The notes: generated by a model from the sequence alone, not told the origin. Positions 1 to 5,950 are shown, numbered from the stretch's first letter. The stretch is DNA of 6,214 nt from Nitrospira sp. (GCA_025360665.1 JANYBU010000280.1:1-6214), one strand, 5' to 3'. A program made the numbers and translations.

Positions 1-648
1 AGTCTGCAGGCGGGTCGCCCCCATCGCATAGGAACCTTCCCGCAACACCATCGGCACGGCGCGCATCGCATCCTCGCTGAGCGAGATCACGAAGGGCATG
101 ATCATAATGCCGATGACGATACCGGGACCGAGCATGTTGAATCCCGGCAGATCCGGCCACAGAAGTTGGAGTGAGGGGGTGACGACGACCAGCGCAAAAT
201 ACCCGTACACGACGGTTGGGACGGCGCCTAGGAGTTCTAACACAGGCTTCATGACTTCCCGCAAACGAGACGAGGAGAATTCGGAGAGATAGATCGCAGC
301 CACCGTCCCGAGAGGAATCGCAACGAGCAGACCGACCCCGCTGGTGACGAGCGTGCCGGCGAGCAGGGGCAGGATCCCGTAGTGAGGATCGGCAAAGAGG
401 GGAGTCCAGAGTGTGTCAGTAAAAAAGTCCGTGAGCGGCACCGTCCTGAAAAACCCGATCGATTCAGAGAGGAGCACGACGATGATCGTCACGGTCGCGG
501 CTACGGAGATCAGCGCGGCAAAAAACAATCCGCCCTTGATCACCCGTTCGCGTCGCTGACGTGCACGGCGGCGCGAGGCCGCCTCCACTCTGGCGTCTGG
601 CTTCTTGATACGAATCGCCTCCTGCCCCGCCACGATGGACTTACTCAT
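1..648 (-). CDS. pstC: Phosphate ABC transporter permease PstC (N-terminal 216 residues, cut by window edge)
   Basis: PstC is one of the two inner-membrane permease subunits of the PstSCAB high-affinity phosphate importer. The reading frame runs from ATG at 648-646 and is still open at base 1. The visible protein has a very basic cytoplasmic tail (about residues 13-38, with RRRARQRRER), a first membrane segment at about 40-60, a periplasmic stretch with the PstC-like SIGFF...FFTDTLWTP, and further membrane segments at about 92-121, 136-160 and 173-192. The frame ends in REGSYAMGATRLQT, the EAA-type loop of ABC permeases that contacts the ATPase. PstC proteins are usually about 300 residues, so roughly the last third is missing. 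The start follows GAAGGGG at 666-660 by 11 bases; TTG at 651-649 is an alternative start. It lies 65 nt downstream of pstS in the same direction, an operon arrangement. Family assignment is strong; the start is fairly sure. Confidence 0.93.
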   Translation of the reverse strand, partial: MSKSIVAGQEAIRIKKPDARVEAASRRRARQRRERVIKGGLFFAALISVAATVTIIVVLLSESIGFFRTVPLTDFFTDTLWTPLFADPHYGILPLLAGTLVTSGVGLLVAIPLGTVAAIYLSEFSSSRLREVMKPVLELLGAVPTVVYGYFALVVVTPSLQLLWPDLPGFNMLGPGIVIGIMIMPFVISLSEDAMRAVPMVLREGSYAMGATRLQT

Positions 649-659
649 CAACAGACAGA

Positions 660-699
660 CCCCTTCGTACGTATGCCCACAAATCCGAGCCAGAAGGGG
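660..699 (-). promoter_or_regulatory. Inverted repeat that can hide the pstC ribosome binding site
   Basis: In the pstS-pstC gap the transcript reads CCCCUUC (699-693), then 26 nt, then GAAGGGG (666-660). The arms are perfectly complementary over 7 bp. The second arm is the only good Shine-Dalgarno-like stretch before the pstC ATG. Folding would therefore sequester the pstC start while leaving pstS untouched. This could help produce the excess of binding protein over permease that Pst systems need. The repeat is seen directly; the regulatory role is inference. There is no T-run, so it is not a terminator. Confidence 0.45.
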
Positions 700-713
700 A
701 GCCTCATAGAAGT

Positions 714-1721
714 CTACCGTTTGGGGGGACGACTCATGATTTCATCAACCGCCAATCCGACTTCAGGGACCCCACCAAAACCGGTTCCCACGTCGCCCTT
801 TTTGAACCGTTCACCTACCTTATTGTACACTTGCTCCGGCAAGGGAATATACCGGACTTCTGCGATCAGCTTAGGGCCTTCCGTCAGGTAGTAGGCGACG
901 AAGTCTTTCACCTCTGTCCGCTTGGCTGCACTCTCGTTGACATAGATGAAAAGAGGACGTGAGAGGGGCTGATAAGTGCCGTTGATGACATTCTCAGCAC
1001 TGGGCAGCACCGGTCCACCCTTTCCGACAATGGCGACCGCTTTCAGCTTCTTCATCTGCGCGGCATAATAGGCAAATCCCATGTACCCCAACGCATTCTT
1101 ATTGCTCTCGATTCCTTGTACAATCACGTTATCGTCTTCGCTGGCGGTGTAATCGCCACGACTGGCTTTCGCCTTTCCCACAACCGCATCGGTAAAGTAA
1201 TCGAAGGTGCCGGAATCGGAGCCAGGGCCAAAGAGCACGAGCGGTGCGTCCGGCCACTCAGAGTTGATCTGGTTCCATCTGGTGATTTTGTTCTGGGCTG
1301 CCGGTTCCCACATTTTCTTCAACTCTCCGACCGTCATCGAGGTGATCCAGGTATTTTTCGGGCTCACCGCCACAGTCATGGCATCGAAGGCGATGGGCAG
1401 TTCATAATAGGCAATGCCGTTTTTCTGACAGAGGTCCATTTCTTCTTTCAGGATCGGTCGAGAGGCATCTGCGATGTCCGTCTCACCTCGACAGAACTTC
1501 TTGAATCCGCCGCCTGTGCCTGAAATGCCTACGGTCACTCGTATGCTGCCCCGGTTCGCTTTCTGAAATTCTTCCGCCACTGCCTCCGTCAGGAGATACA
1601 CCGTACTCGAACCATCGACTTTAATGAGAGCTGTTTGGTCGGCGTGTGCCAGGCGACTGCCTGAGCCGAAGACTCCCCAAAACCCTATTATCGCAACACA
1701 CCACACCAGCCGTGTACCCAT
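714..1721 (-). CDS. pstS: Periplasmic phosphate-binding protein PstS
   Basis: PstS is the periplasmic substrate-binding protein of the high-affinity phosphate ABC importer and delivers phosphate to PstC/PstA. The frame is open further upstream to 1799, but I choose ATG 1721-1719. AGGAGG lies 7 bases before it, and a clean signal peptide follows immediately (MGTRLVWCVAIIGFWGVFG, cleavage probably after SRLAHA), giving 335 residues. ATG 1724-1722 is the close alternative. After cleavage come the hallmark PstS elements in order: VDGSSTVYLLTEAVAEEF, GISGTGGGFKKFCRGETDIADASRPI and FGPGSDSGTFDYF, all typical phosphate-contacting segments, then GYMGFAYY. Two cysteines (in FCRGE and DLCQKNG) are close enough for a periplasmic disulfide, which is inference. 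The sequence resembles the PstS/SphX subgroup more than E. coli PstS. A phased Pho-box-like array lies upstream and pstC follows 65 nt downstream. Confidence 0.95.
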   Translation of the reverse strand: MGTRLVWCVAIIGFWGVFGSGSRLAHADQTALIKVDGSSTVYLLTEAVAEEFQKANRGSIRVTVGISGTGGGFKKFCRGETDIADASRPILKEEMDLCQKNGIAYYELPIAFDAMTVAVSPKNTWITSMTVGELKKMWEPAAQNKITRWNQINSEWPDAPLVLFGPGSDSGTFDYFTDAVVGKAKASRGDYTASEDDNVIVQGIESNKNALGYMGFAYYAAQMKKLKAVAIVGKGGPVLPSAENVINGTYQPLSRPLFIYVNESAAKRTEVKDFVAYYLTEGPKLIAEVRYIPLPEQVYNKVGERFKKGDVGTGFGGVPEVGLAVDEIMSRPPKR

Positions 1722-1808
1722 CATCTGTCCTCCTCCCACCCATCGAAAGCCTTGTGACACATCGCCGTGCCGCTGGCCTTCTGAATTAGTTCGCCTCATC
1801 TGCTCGTG

Positions 1809-1862
1809 AGCCTACAGACCGTCCATTCCAGCATTGTTACGGATGTGTAAACTTATTGTTAA
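1809..1862 (-). promoter_or_regulatory. Pho-box-like array and promoter of pstS
   Basis: On the minus strand TTAACA (1862-1857), TTTACA (1851-1846) and GTAACA (1840-1835) repeat with an exact 11-bp period. That period and the hexamers match the TT(A/T/C)ACA direct repeats bound by Bacillus PhoP, and the period matches E. coli PhoB boxes. One more period on (1829-1824) the block is degenerate (GGAATG). Ten bases after the start of that position lies TAGGCT (1814-1809), a weak -10 with the TA...T core. It sits in the same place as TATATT in the second box of this window. The repeats are seen directly; binding is inferred. The leader to pstS would be about 80 nt. Confidence 0.72.
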
Positions 1863-1874
1863 CTGGCAAGAGAA

Positions 1875-1886
1875 ATGACTAGTCAT
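1875..1886. promoter_or_regulatory. 12-bp perfect palindrome upstream of the pstS Pho-like box
   Basis: ATGACTAGTCAT is a perfect dyad 12 bp upstream (in the pstS direction) of the first Pho-like repeat. A dimeric regulator could use it as a second operator for pst, but nothing here identifies the protein. A 12-bp palindrome can also occur by chance. Confidence 0.25.
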
Positions 1887-1926
1887 CAACTTTGGCTGTT
1901 ACACGCCCGAGCTGCCGCCAGCGCTT

Positions 1927-1941
1927 GTGCCGTGAAGGCAC
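1927..1941. other. Small hairpin in the gap between the coiled-coil lipoprotein gene and pstS
   Basis: GTGCC (1927-1931) and GGCAC (1937-1941) form a 5-bp stem with a GTGAA loop, extendable by one G-U and one A-U pair. It lies about 60 nt beyond the stop codon of the upstream lipoprotein gene. No T-tract follows on either strand, so I do not call it an intrinsic terminator. It could be a 3'-end stabilising structure or chance. Otherwise the 1863-1999 stretch holds only the palindrome at 1875-1886. Confidence 0.25.
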
Positions 1942-1999
1942 GATGGATCGGCTCCTCGCAGTGTTGCGGGCATACTCGCGGCTCAGGGTGTGTACAATC

Positions 2000-3022
2000 T
2001 TAGGGTGTGGTCTGCTTGCGCGAGGGCTTCGGTCCTGAAGAAGGCTTCGAGGTTCCCGGTTTTTTCTCCTGGCGAAGTCCCTCGAATTCGGCTTGGAGTT
2101 TCTCGATCGTGCCGGACTGTTCTTTCAGTTGAGCCCGCAGATCGAGATTGGCGTTGGTAAGTTCGCGGAGTTGCAACCGAAGGTCATTCATGGATTCTGT
2201 CGTGTTCGTGGCTGTAGTCTCGACGTTCAGCGCCAGCGGTCCCGCGGCAGGCCGTACGACCGGGGGGCGAGCGGCGCTCGGGGCGACTTGGGGCGCCCGC
2301 TGTGCTGCTAGGACGTCTCCTGGGATGAGCGCGATATGGACCTTTTCAAACGCCGTCCAGTGCGGCTGCTTCGCCTTCGGCACCGTGGCGGCCAGGGCTG
2401 GCCCGACGACCGAGAGGGTCATGCCTTTGGTATCACGCGGATCTCGTTTCTCGCCTCCTCCTGGGTCAGTCTGTAACAAGGCGTAGTGATCTGTGAGCAC
2501 CACATAGAGGTAGTCGTCTCGAAAAAAGAGGCTCCCAGACGTGCGGTCAGTCTCATACGGTGCAGTCGGATTTTGGAGGCTAAAGAAGACGCGTTCGCGC
2601 GGGGTGGCTTGGTGGAACGCTGCGACGAGTGGGTCAGCCAGCGCGGCGAGTTCCGCCTCGGTGAACACCGGCTTCGGATGAGGGGTCGAAAACACCCCGA
2701 TCATCGTCCCACTCCACCCCGAGACTTCCAGCGACCCGAGGAGGGCGCGCAGGTCTTGCGGGGTGAGATCCGCAGGGTGTCTGTTCCGCACAGGGGAGGG
2801 GGCCTGGTCCGTCGTGGACACATCTGTCATGAGGCCCACCTGCATCCCTGACGCCTGATACAGCACGCGCTGCTGAACAAATCCGCCGCAGGCGGTCAGC
2901 CCTAGGAGGCACGACAGACCGAACAGGAGTCCCGGCGCGATCCTTCCGTGGTGTGCAAGGCCCCCGCGCTTCGTGAGCCCTGACACGGCACATGAAATGG
3001 ACTGTTGAGCCTGCTGTCGCAT
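2000..3022 (-). CDS. Uncharacterised lipoprotein with C-terminal coiled coil
   Basis: I do not recognise the family. ATG 3022-3020 is the chosen start because GAGGTGA precedes it by 5 bases; an upstream in-frame ATG at 3058 lacks this signal. The resulting 340-residue protein has a long basic N-region, a hydrophobic segment (LLFGLSCLLG) and a lipobox LTAC with the acylated Cys at about residue 45, so it should be anchored to a membrane facing the periplasm. Residues about 85-240 look globular (PADLTPQDLRALLGSLEVSGWSG, then GSLFFRDDYLYVVLTDHYALL). A Pro/Ala-rich linker follows (about 247-263), then a heptad-rich coiled coil (about 276-320: LRLQLRELTNANLDLRAQL and onward) and a Lys/Ser/Pro-rich tail. 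It lies 70 nt after another lipoprotein gene on the same strand and upstream of pstS. The coiled coil suggests oligomerisation or a scaffolding role in the envelope, which is inference only. A link to phosphate uptake rests on position alone. Confidence 0.8.
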   Translation of the reverse strand: MRQQAQQSISCAVSGLTKRGGLAHHGRIAPGLLFGLSCLLGLTACGGFVQQRVLYQASGMQVGLMTDVSTTDQAPSPVRNRHPADLTPQDLRALLGSLEVSGWSGTMIGVFSTPHPKPVFTEAELAALADPLVAAFHQATPRERVFFSLQNPTAPYETDRTSGSLFFRDDYLYVVLTDHYALLQTDPGGGEKRDPRDTKGMTLSVVGPALAATVPKAKQPHWTAFEKVHIALIPGDVLAAQRAPQVAPSAARPPVVRPAAGPLALNVETTATNTTESMNDLRLQLRELTNANLDLRAQLKEQSGTIEKLQAEFEGLRQEKKPGTSKPSSGPKPSRKQTTP

Positions 3023-3036
3023 ACGGATCACCTCAT
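3020..3036 (-). promoter_or_regulatory. Ribosome binding site deciding the coiled-coil lipoprotein start
   Basis: On the minus strand GAGGTGA precedes ATG 3022-3020 by 5 bases, strongly complementary to the 16S rRNA 3' end. The alternative ATG at 3058 would add 12 residues (MCARPCVHEVIR) ahead of an already long signal sequence and would place this site inside the gene. The internal start is therefore preferred. Confidence 0.7.
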
Positions 3037-3092
3037 GAACACAGGGGCGCGCACACATCGTCGCTACGGGTCACGGCCGGAAGAACACGGGC

Positions 3093-3539
3093 CTATTTGC
3101 ACACAAATTGGATCGCCCACCGCTTTTCTCGGGACACCTGTCCATCCCGGGATATCTGTCCCATCCATGCTCGATCGATCGCCTGGTCGACTTGAGGCAC
3201 TTCTCCCTCACGAACAATGCGATACCCGCTTGGGCACTTGTCCGCAAACAGGCGCAGCGCATCTTGTCGCCCGGACGATGTCAGTACGTCTTGTTCCTTC
3301 ACGTAGCTGTAGAGGACGGTGCCTCCCGTGGCCGTTTCATTGACCAGTTGCGCGTTCGAGATACAGCTTGCGAGCGTGAACGACACTCCCGCAAGCCCGA
3401 TTAGTCGGGGCCACACCCAGGGGGCCTGAGGGGTAGGCCCTGGGCACGCCTGAACGCTCGAACCCTGCCCTCCGGAGCAGAGTCGCGACCGTCGGGCTAC
3501 GCCGTCCTGGCGAAACACAATTCTCTGTTCATAAATCAT
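3093..3539 (-). CDS. Small putative lipoprotein, function unknown
   Basis: I do not recognise the family with certainty. The frame gives 148 residues from ATG 3539-3537, which has no convincing ribosome binding site. A hydrophobic stretch (about residues 45-58, LIGLAGVSFTLAS) ends in a lipobox-like LASC with Cys59, unusually far from this start. A later GTG start (for example V42) would give a more normal signal peptide but also lacks a good Shine-Dalgarno. The mature part is short: NETATGGTVLYSYVKEQD, then RQDALRLFADKCPSGYRIVREGEVPQ, ending in RWAIQFVCK. Two cysteines (102 and 147) could form a disulfide in the periplasm. The layout GG-x-V-x-Y, an Ala-rich helix, C-P-x-G-Y-x-I-V-x-E and F-x-C looks like a small conserved secreted domain. 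It follows the porin terminator and precedes another lipoprotein gene by 70 nt. The real gene is likely; start and role are unsure. Confidence 0.68.
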   Translation of the reverse strand: MIYEQRIVFRQDGVARRSRLCSGGQGSSVQACPGPTPQAPWVWPRLIGLAGVSFTLASCISNAQLVNETATGGTVLYSYVKEQDVLTSSGRQDALRLFADKCPSGYRIVREGEVPQVDQAIDRAWMGQISRDGQVSREKRWAIQFVCK

Positions 3540-3587
3540 CGTCTGCGCTCATCGACGGACACGGTGTGCGGGGAGGTCCGTTCGCCT

Positions 3588-3640
3588 CTCAGAAAAGGAA
3601 GTGGCGCATGATACTCCACGCGGAGTGGATGCGCCACCTC
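3588..3640 (-). terminator. Intrinsic terminator after the porin gene
   Basis: On the minus strand a 9-bp perfect outer stem (GTGGCGCAT at 3637-3629 pairing with ATGCGCCAC at 3609-3601) encloses a second 5-bp helix (ACTCC/GGAGT) around a short loop. The 3' side runs directly into a T-rich tract, TTCCTTTTCT (3600-3591). The structure starts about 44 nt past the porin stop codon. This closes the slp-porin transcript. On the plus strand the tail is CTCCCTCTC, so it works much better leftward. Confidence 0.82.
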
Positions 3641-3683
3641 CCTCTCATCCCTCTGCTCCAGTCCAGGCGGGTTCAGTTGCCGC

Positions 3684-5111
3684 CTACTGGTAGCGAACCT
3701 GAAATTGCACCATGAACATATTCTGTGCGTAGGCATCGTCATTTAGAACAGCAGTGCCAGGGCCAGTCCCCTGGTGGTGGCGGAACTCGTAATTGACACT
3801 GATCTTACTCTGGATCTTGGGCGGAAGATTCTCGAAGTAGTAGTTCATTCCCACGATGGTGCGCGTGTACAGATCGTTGCTCATCGAAGTATTGGGATCG
3901 AACTGTTCATACATCACCACCGGCTCAAAGTTCTGGAGAGGCCCATCCGAAATAAAATACTTCCCGAGGGCATACCAGGTCCGCCGTTGCACGCCAGCGG
4001 CTCCGTTCCCGCCACAGAGGGTCGTGCTATCACAGGCTCCTTGCGCGGGGGTGCCGACCGTGGTTTGGTTGGCGCCGTCATGCCCTTGCCATATCTCGCC
4101 CTGCACCATCAAGCCGGGAAGGTAGCGAGACGTATAGCGGAAATCAATCCCGTACCGGTCAAATGCTCCTTTCCCACGCCCGTTGATGGCCGTATTGGTA
4201 TTGTTGCTCTCTCCTGTCAGCACCGTAAAACTGAGAAATGAAATGTCCGTCGCCAGAAGCCGGGTTCGCGCATAGTAGACTTTGGGGCCATTCGCGCCCA
4301 CGGAGTTGGCCTGATAGTTATTGTTGTTCATGATCCCGACCACATAGTCCAGCCGATTGAACAACGTGCCTCGGACATCGGCAAAATAGTCGCGCTCTTG
4401 AATGAAGTCGATTGTACCGCCGGTGCTATTCTTTGATCCGCTGCCACTGCCGACTGAGTTGAGGTACGGGGAGCTGATCACGTCGCGGATACCGCCGGAG
4501 GTTTCCGTGAAAATGCCGAATGGCATACGAAATACACCCATCCGAATGACGTTGAGATGGGGTGCGATGCTGGGCATCGGTCTGAAATCGATATAGGCTT
4601 CACGAAACATGGTGGACGTCGCCGCAGTCCCTTTCGGCTTTGTGTGACAGTCGGCCACGCCACTGCAATCCGGGGTGCTGTTGGTCAAGCTGTTACTCTG
4701 CATTTCCATCAGGGTGTGCCATTTCGGGAGGTATTCGTTGATTTTTCCATACATGAGTACCTCAGCCCGTCGGATTCCCAGAGTGTCTTGGCTTTTGCCT
4801 TCGGCGACATGGGCGTCCTGGTGCGTGTATTGGAACTGCAGGGCGTTTAAGCCGATGTTAAATTTGTCGCTCAGCGACGGCAGTCGTTCGATCTTCGCTT
4901 TCCACTCCTCGAGGATGTCGAGGCGCGTATCCAGATTCGCGATAGTCTCAGGTCCAGAGGTGGAGGGAAGCGGTGCCGGCGCCTCTTGGACAGTCGGTGC
5001 TGGCCCCTGGCTCTGATCGACGGGATCGGCTCCGCGGGCAGGAGTGCCGGTGACGAGCGCCCCCACCACGGCAAATAGAGAGACGGCCAGAAGGCCCTGT
5101 GTGCTTCGCAT
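3684..5111 (-). CDS. OprO/OprP-like phosphate-selective porin
   Basis: A predicted outer-membrane beta-barrel channel of the polyphosphate/phosphate-selective porin type. Its Pho-like promoter and pst neighbours fit anion (phosphate) passage. The 475 residues start at ATG 5111-5109, preceded by AAGGGG about 9 bases upstream. A signal peptide ends at about TPARGA (residue 27). A Pro-rich linker (35-55) and a short helix (NLDTRLDILEEWKAKIERLP, 59-78) follow, as in porins with an N-terminal coiled coil. The barrel begins near KFNIGLNALQFQYTH (83-97). FREAYIDFRPM...LNVIRMGVFRMPFGIF (169-201) is the OprO/P-like core motif. Later strands alternate aromatic and polar residues and end in FMVQFQVRYQ. 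That last residue is Gln, where most porins end in Phe or Trp. Two CX5C pairs (149/155 and 360/366) sit in predicted loops. It follows the Slp-type lipoprotein gene by 127 nt and a terminator lies just downstream. Family is likely; substrate is inferred. Confidence 0.86.
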   Translation of the reverse strand: MRSTQGLLAVSLFAVVGALVTGTPARGADPVDQSQGPAPTVQEAPAPLPSTSGPETIANLDTRLDILEEWKAKIERLPSLSDKFNIGLNALQFQYTHQDAHVAEGKSQDTLGIRRAEVLMYGKINEYLPKWHTLMEMQSNSLTNSTPDCSGVADCHTKPKGTAATSTMFREAYIDFRPMPSIAPHLNVIRMGVFRMPFGIFTETSGGIRDVISSPYLNSVGSGSGSKNSTGGTIDFIQERDYFADVRGTLFNRLDYVVGIMNNNNYQANSVGANGPKVYYARTRLLATDISFLSFTVLTGESNNTNTAINGRGKGAFDRYGIDFRYTSRYLPGLMVQGEIWQGHDGANQTTVGTPAQGACDSTTLCGGNGAAGVQRRTWYALGKYFISDGPLQNFEPVVMYEQFDPNTSMSNDLYTRTIVGMNYYFENLPPKIQSKISVNYEFRHHQGTGPGTAVLNDDAYAQNMFMVQFQVRYQ

Positions 5112-5179
5112 ACAATTCTTCCCCTTTCCAACGCCTCACAGGAGAGGCTGCGTGAGAGATGCTGTCGGTTGCTGGCTCG

Positions 5180-5196
5180 GCGTGGGGAACCCACGC
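5180..5196. repeat. Intercistronic hairpin between the slp-like and porin genes
   Basis: GCGTGGG (5180-5186) and CCCACGC (5190-5196) form a perfect 7-bp stem with a 3-nt GAA loop. It lies in the 127-nt gap between the lipoprotein stop and the porin start. No T-tract follows, so it is unlikely to end transcription. A GC-rich stem here could protect an mRNA end after processing and let the two proteins accumulate at different levels. That role is inference. I saw no convincing separate promoter or Pho-like box in this gap. Confidence 0.45.
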
Positions 5197-5238
5197 TGGA
5201 ACCGTTCACTGCTCGAGTGGCTATATTCCCCAATTCCG

Positions 5239-5808
5239 CTACTGCTGAGCGACGCAGTACGTTTTCTCTGGAAGGGGTGAATAGCCTCCTCCAACACTTT
5301 CTTTAAACTCGGCGATTTCGGTCTGGCCTGTCTGCCACACATGGACGCAGTTGGCGACTAAGAAGGGCTCCGTCTTCGGCACGCCGTTCACCACGACCGG
5401 TCGTCGGCTCGTGGTCGTGCCCACCATGACGAAGCGATTCCCGTTTTTCAGATCCTGAGGGTCCAGCTCCCCTGGATAGAGAAAGGCAAATTCATAGTCA
5501 CCTTTTCGCCCGTTCGCGTCCGTGGGGCCATACACGGGACGGGTGACGATGGGCAGTTGTTCCGCGACAATCACGATGCCTTTGCCGTTCTTTGACACCT
5601 CGACGATTCGACCACCCAGCACGACGGTCAGGCCGGCATCGGACTTTCCTGATGGATTTGTGGGAGACGCGTCACGCCACGCCTCAAACTGAAAGGTGGG
5701 CGAGACCTTTTCCATCACGTTGGCTGGAAAGGGTGTGGTCGCCGCACACCCAGACAGCATCGTACACACGGTCAGTGTCGTGAGTGTGATGAGAGGCGTA
5801 AGATTCAT
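5239..5808 (-). CDS. Slp-family outer-membrane lipoprotein
   Basis: The 189-residue protein starts at ATG 5808-5806, with AAGGAG 8 bases upstream. A short signal peptide ends in the lipobox LSGC, so Cys21 would be acylated. The rest follows the Slp lipoprotein layout: GLTVVLGGRIVEVSKNGKG (about 59-77, matching GxxVRFGGxVxxVxNxxxxT-like strands in Slp), VAEQLPIVTRPVY, then GDYEFAFLYPGELDPQDLKNGNRFVMVGT (103-131, the Slp signature of a polar loop, F-L-D-P and a beta strand V-G-T), and finally FLVANCVHVWQTG. E. coli Slp is a stationary-phase and stress-induced outer-membrane lipoprotein of unclear mechanism. Residues after about 162, including Cys185, extend beyond the typical end and could pair with Cys154. 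Here it is the first gene after a Pho-like box and precedes a phosphate-type porin, suggesting a role beside the porin in the outer membrane. That role is inference. Confidence 0.82.
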   Translation of the reverse strand: MNLTPLITLTTLTVCTMLSGCAATTPFPANVMEKVSPTFQFEAWRDASPTNPSGKSDAGLTVVLGGRIVEVSKNGKGIVIVAEQLPIVTRPVYGPTDANGRKGDYEFAFLYPGELDPQDLKNGNRFVMVGTTTSRRPVVVNGVPKTEPFLVANCVHVWQTGQTEIAEFKESVGGGYSPLPEKTYCVAQQ

Positions 5809-5820
5809 TGGGCTAACTCC

Positions 5821-5910
5821 TTATTTAGGTGTGTTGTTGATGAAGTTCGATCTTGCCGTGGATCGAAAGGATGCGTTACGCGGTAACCGCTTGCTCAGGA
5901 GGTGAAGCAT
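5821..5910 (-). CDS. Possible 29-residue leader peptide ahead of the slp-like gene
   Basis: Within the untranslated leader, ATG 5910-5908 has AGGA 8 bases upstream and opens a 29-codon frame (MLHLLSKRLPRNASFRSTAR...). Its TAA (5823-5821) overlaps the AAGGAG ribosome binding site of the lipoprotein gene. That placement would allow translational coupling. It is basic, unrelated to anything I know, and could be chance. Low confidence. Confidence 0.18.
   Translation of the reverse strand: MLHLLSKRLPRNASFRSTARSNFINNTPK
5846..5887. repeat. Two inverted repeats in the leader of the slp-porin transcript
   Basis: TTCGATC (5846-5852) pairs with GATCGAA (5861-5867) across an 8-nt loop. GTTAC (5875-5879) pairs with GTAAC (5883-5887) across GCG. 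Both would be in the roughly 190-nt leader between the predicted promoter and the lipoprotein start. They could form stem-loops affecting translation or stability. No known riboswitch class is recognised here. Confidence 0.35.
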
Positions 5911-5950
5911 GAAGCCTATCCTGAATGTTTTTCTTGGCATCATTTGCTGA
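5897..5950 (+). other. Strong plus-strand ribosome binding site with a 13-codon frame
   Basis: AGGAGGTGA (5897-5905), fully complementary to the 16S rRNA 3' end, precedes ATG 5909-5911 by a normal distance. The frame encodes MKPILNVFLGIIC and stops at TGA (5948-5950). This resembles the start of a signal peptide cut short by a stop. Past the TGA the same frame stays open for 19 further codons before a second stop. It may be a tiny hydrophobic peptide, the remnant of a lost plus-strand gene, or chance. No plus-strand promoter is evident. Confidence 0.2.

Noticed and set aside
382..891. Plus-strand open frame of 169 codons
   Set aside because: It overlaps pstC and the end of pstS, both clear family matches on the other strand. 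Its translation is rich in Arg/His/Pro, as expected for an antisense shadow, with no domain or ribosome binding site.
1722..1799. N-terminal extension of pstS to the upstream ATG
   Set aside because: It would put 26 polar residues ahead of the signal peptide, and the AGGAGG site lies immediately before the internal ATG pair instead.
1897..1902. A further TGTTAC upstream of the pstS box
   Set aside because: It is 40 bp from the nearest repeat, out of the 11-bp phase, so it is probably not part of the array.
2148..2851. Plus-strand open frames opposite the coiled-coil lipoprotein gene
   Set aside because: High-GC shadows of the minus-strand gene. That gene has a strong ribosome binding site, a lipobox and a coiled coil, while the shadows have none of these.
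3774..4241. Plus-strand open frame of 155 codons, and others opposite the porin
   Set aside because: They lie wholly within the porin gene on the opposite strand and show no recognisable domain; the porin has a signal peptide, barrel pattern and terminator.
4645..4667. CX5CH in the porin as a possible haem-binding site
   Set aside because: c-type haem sites are CXXCH with rare variants of other spacing. A single CX5CH in a porin loop, matched by a second CX5C without His, fits a disulfide better.
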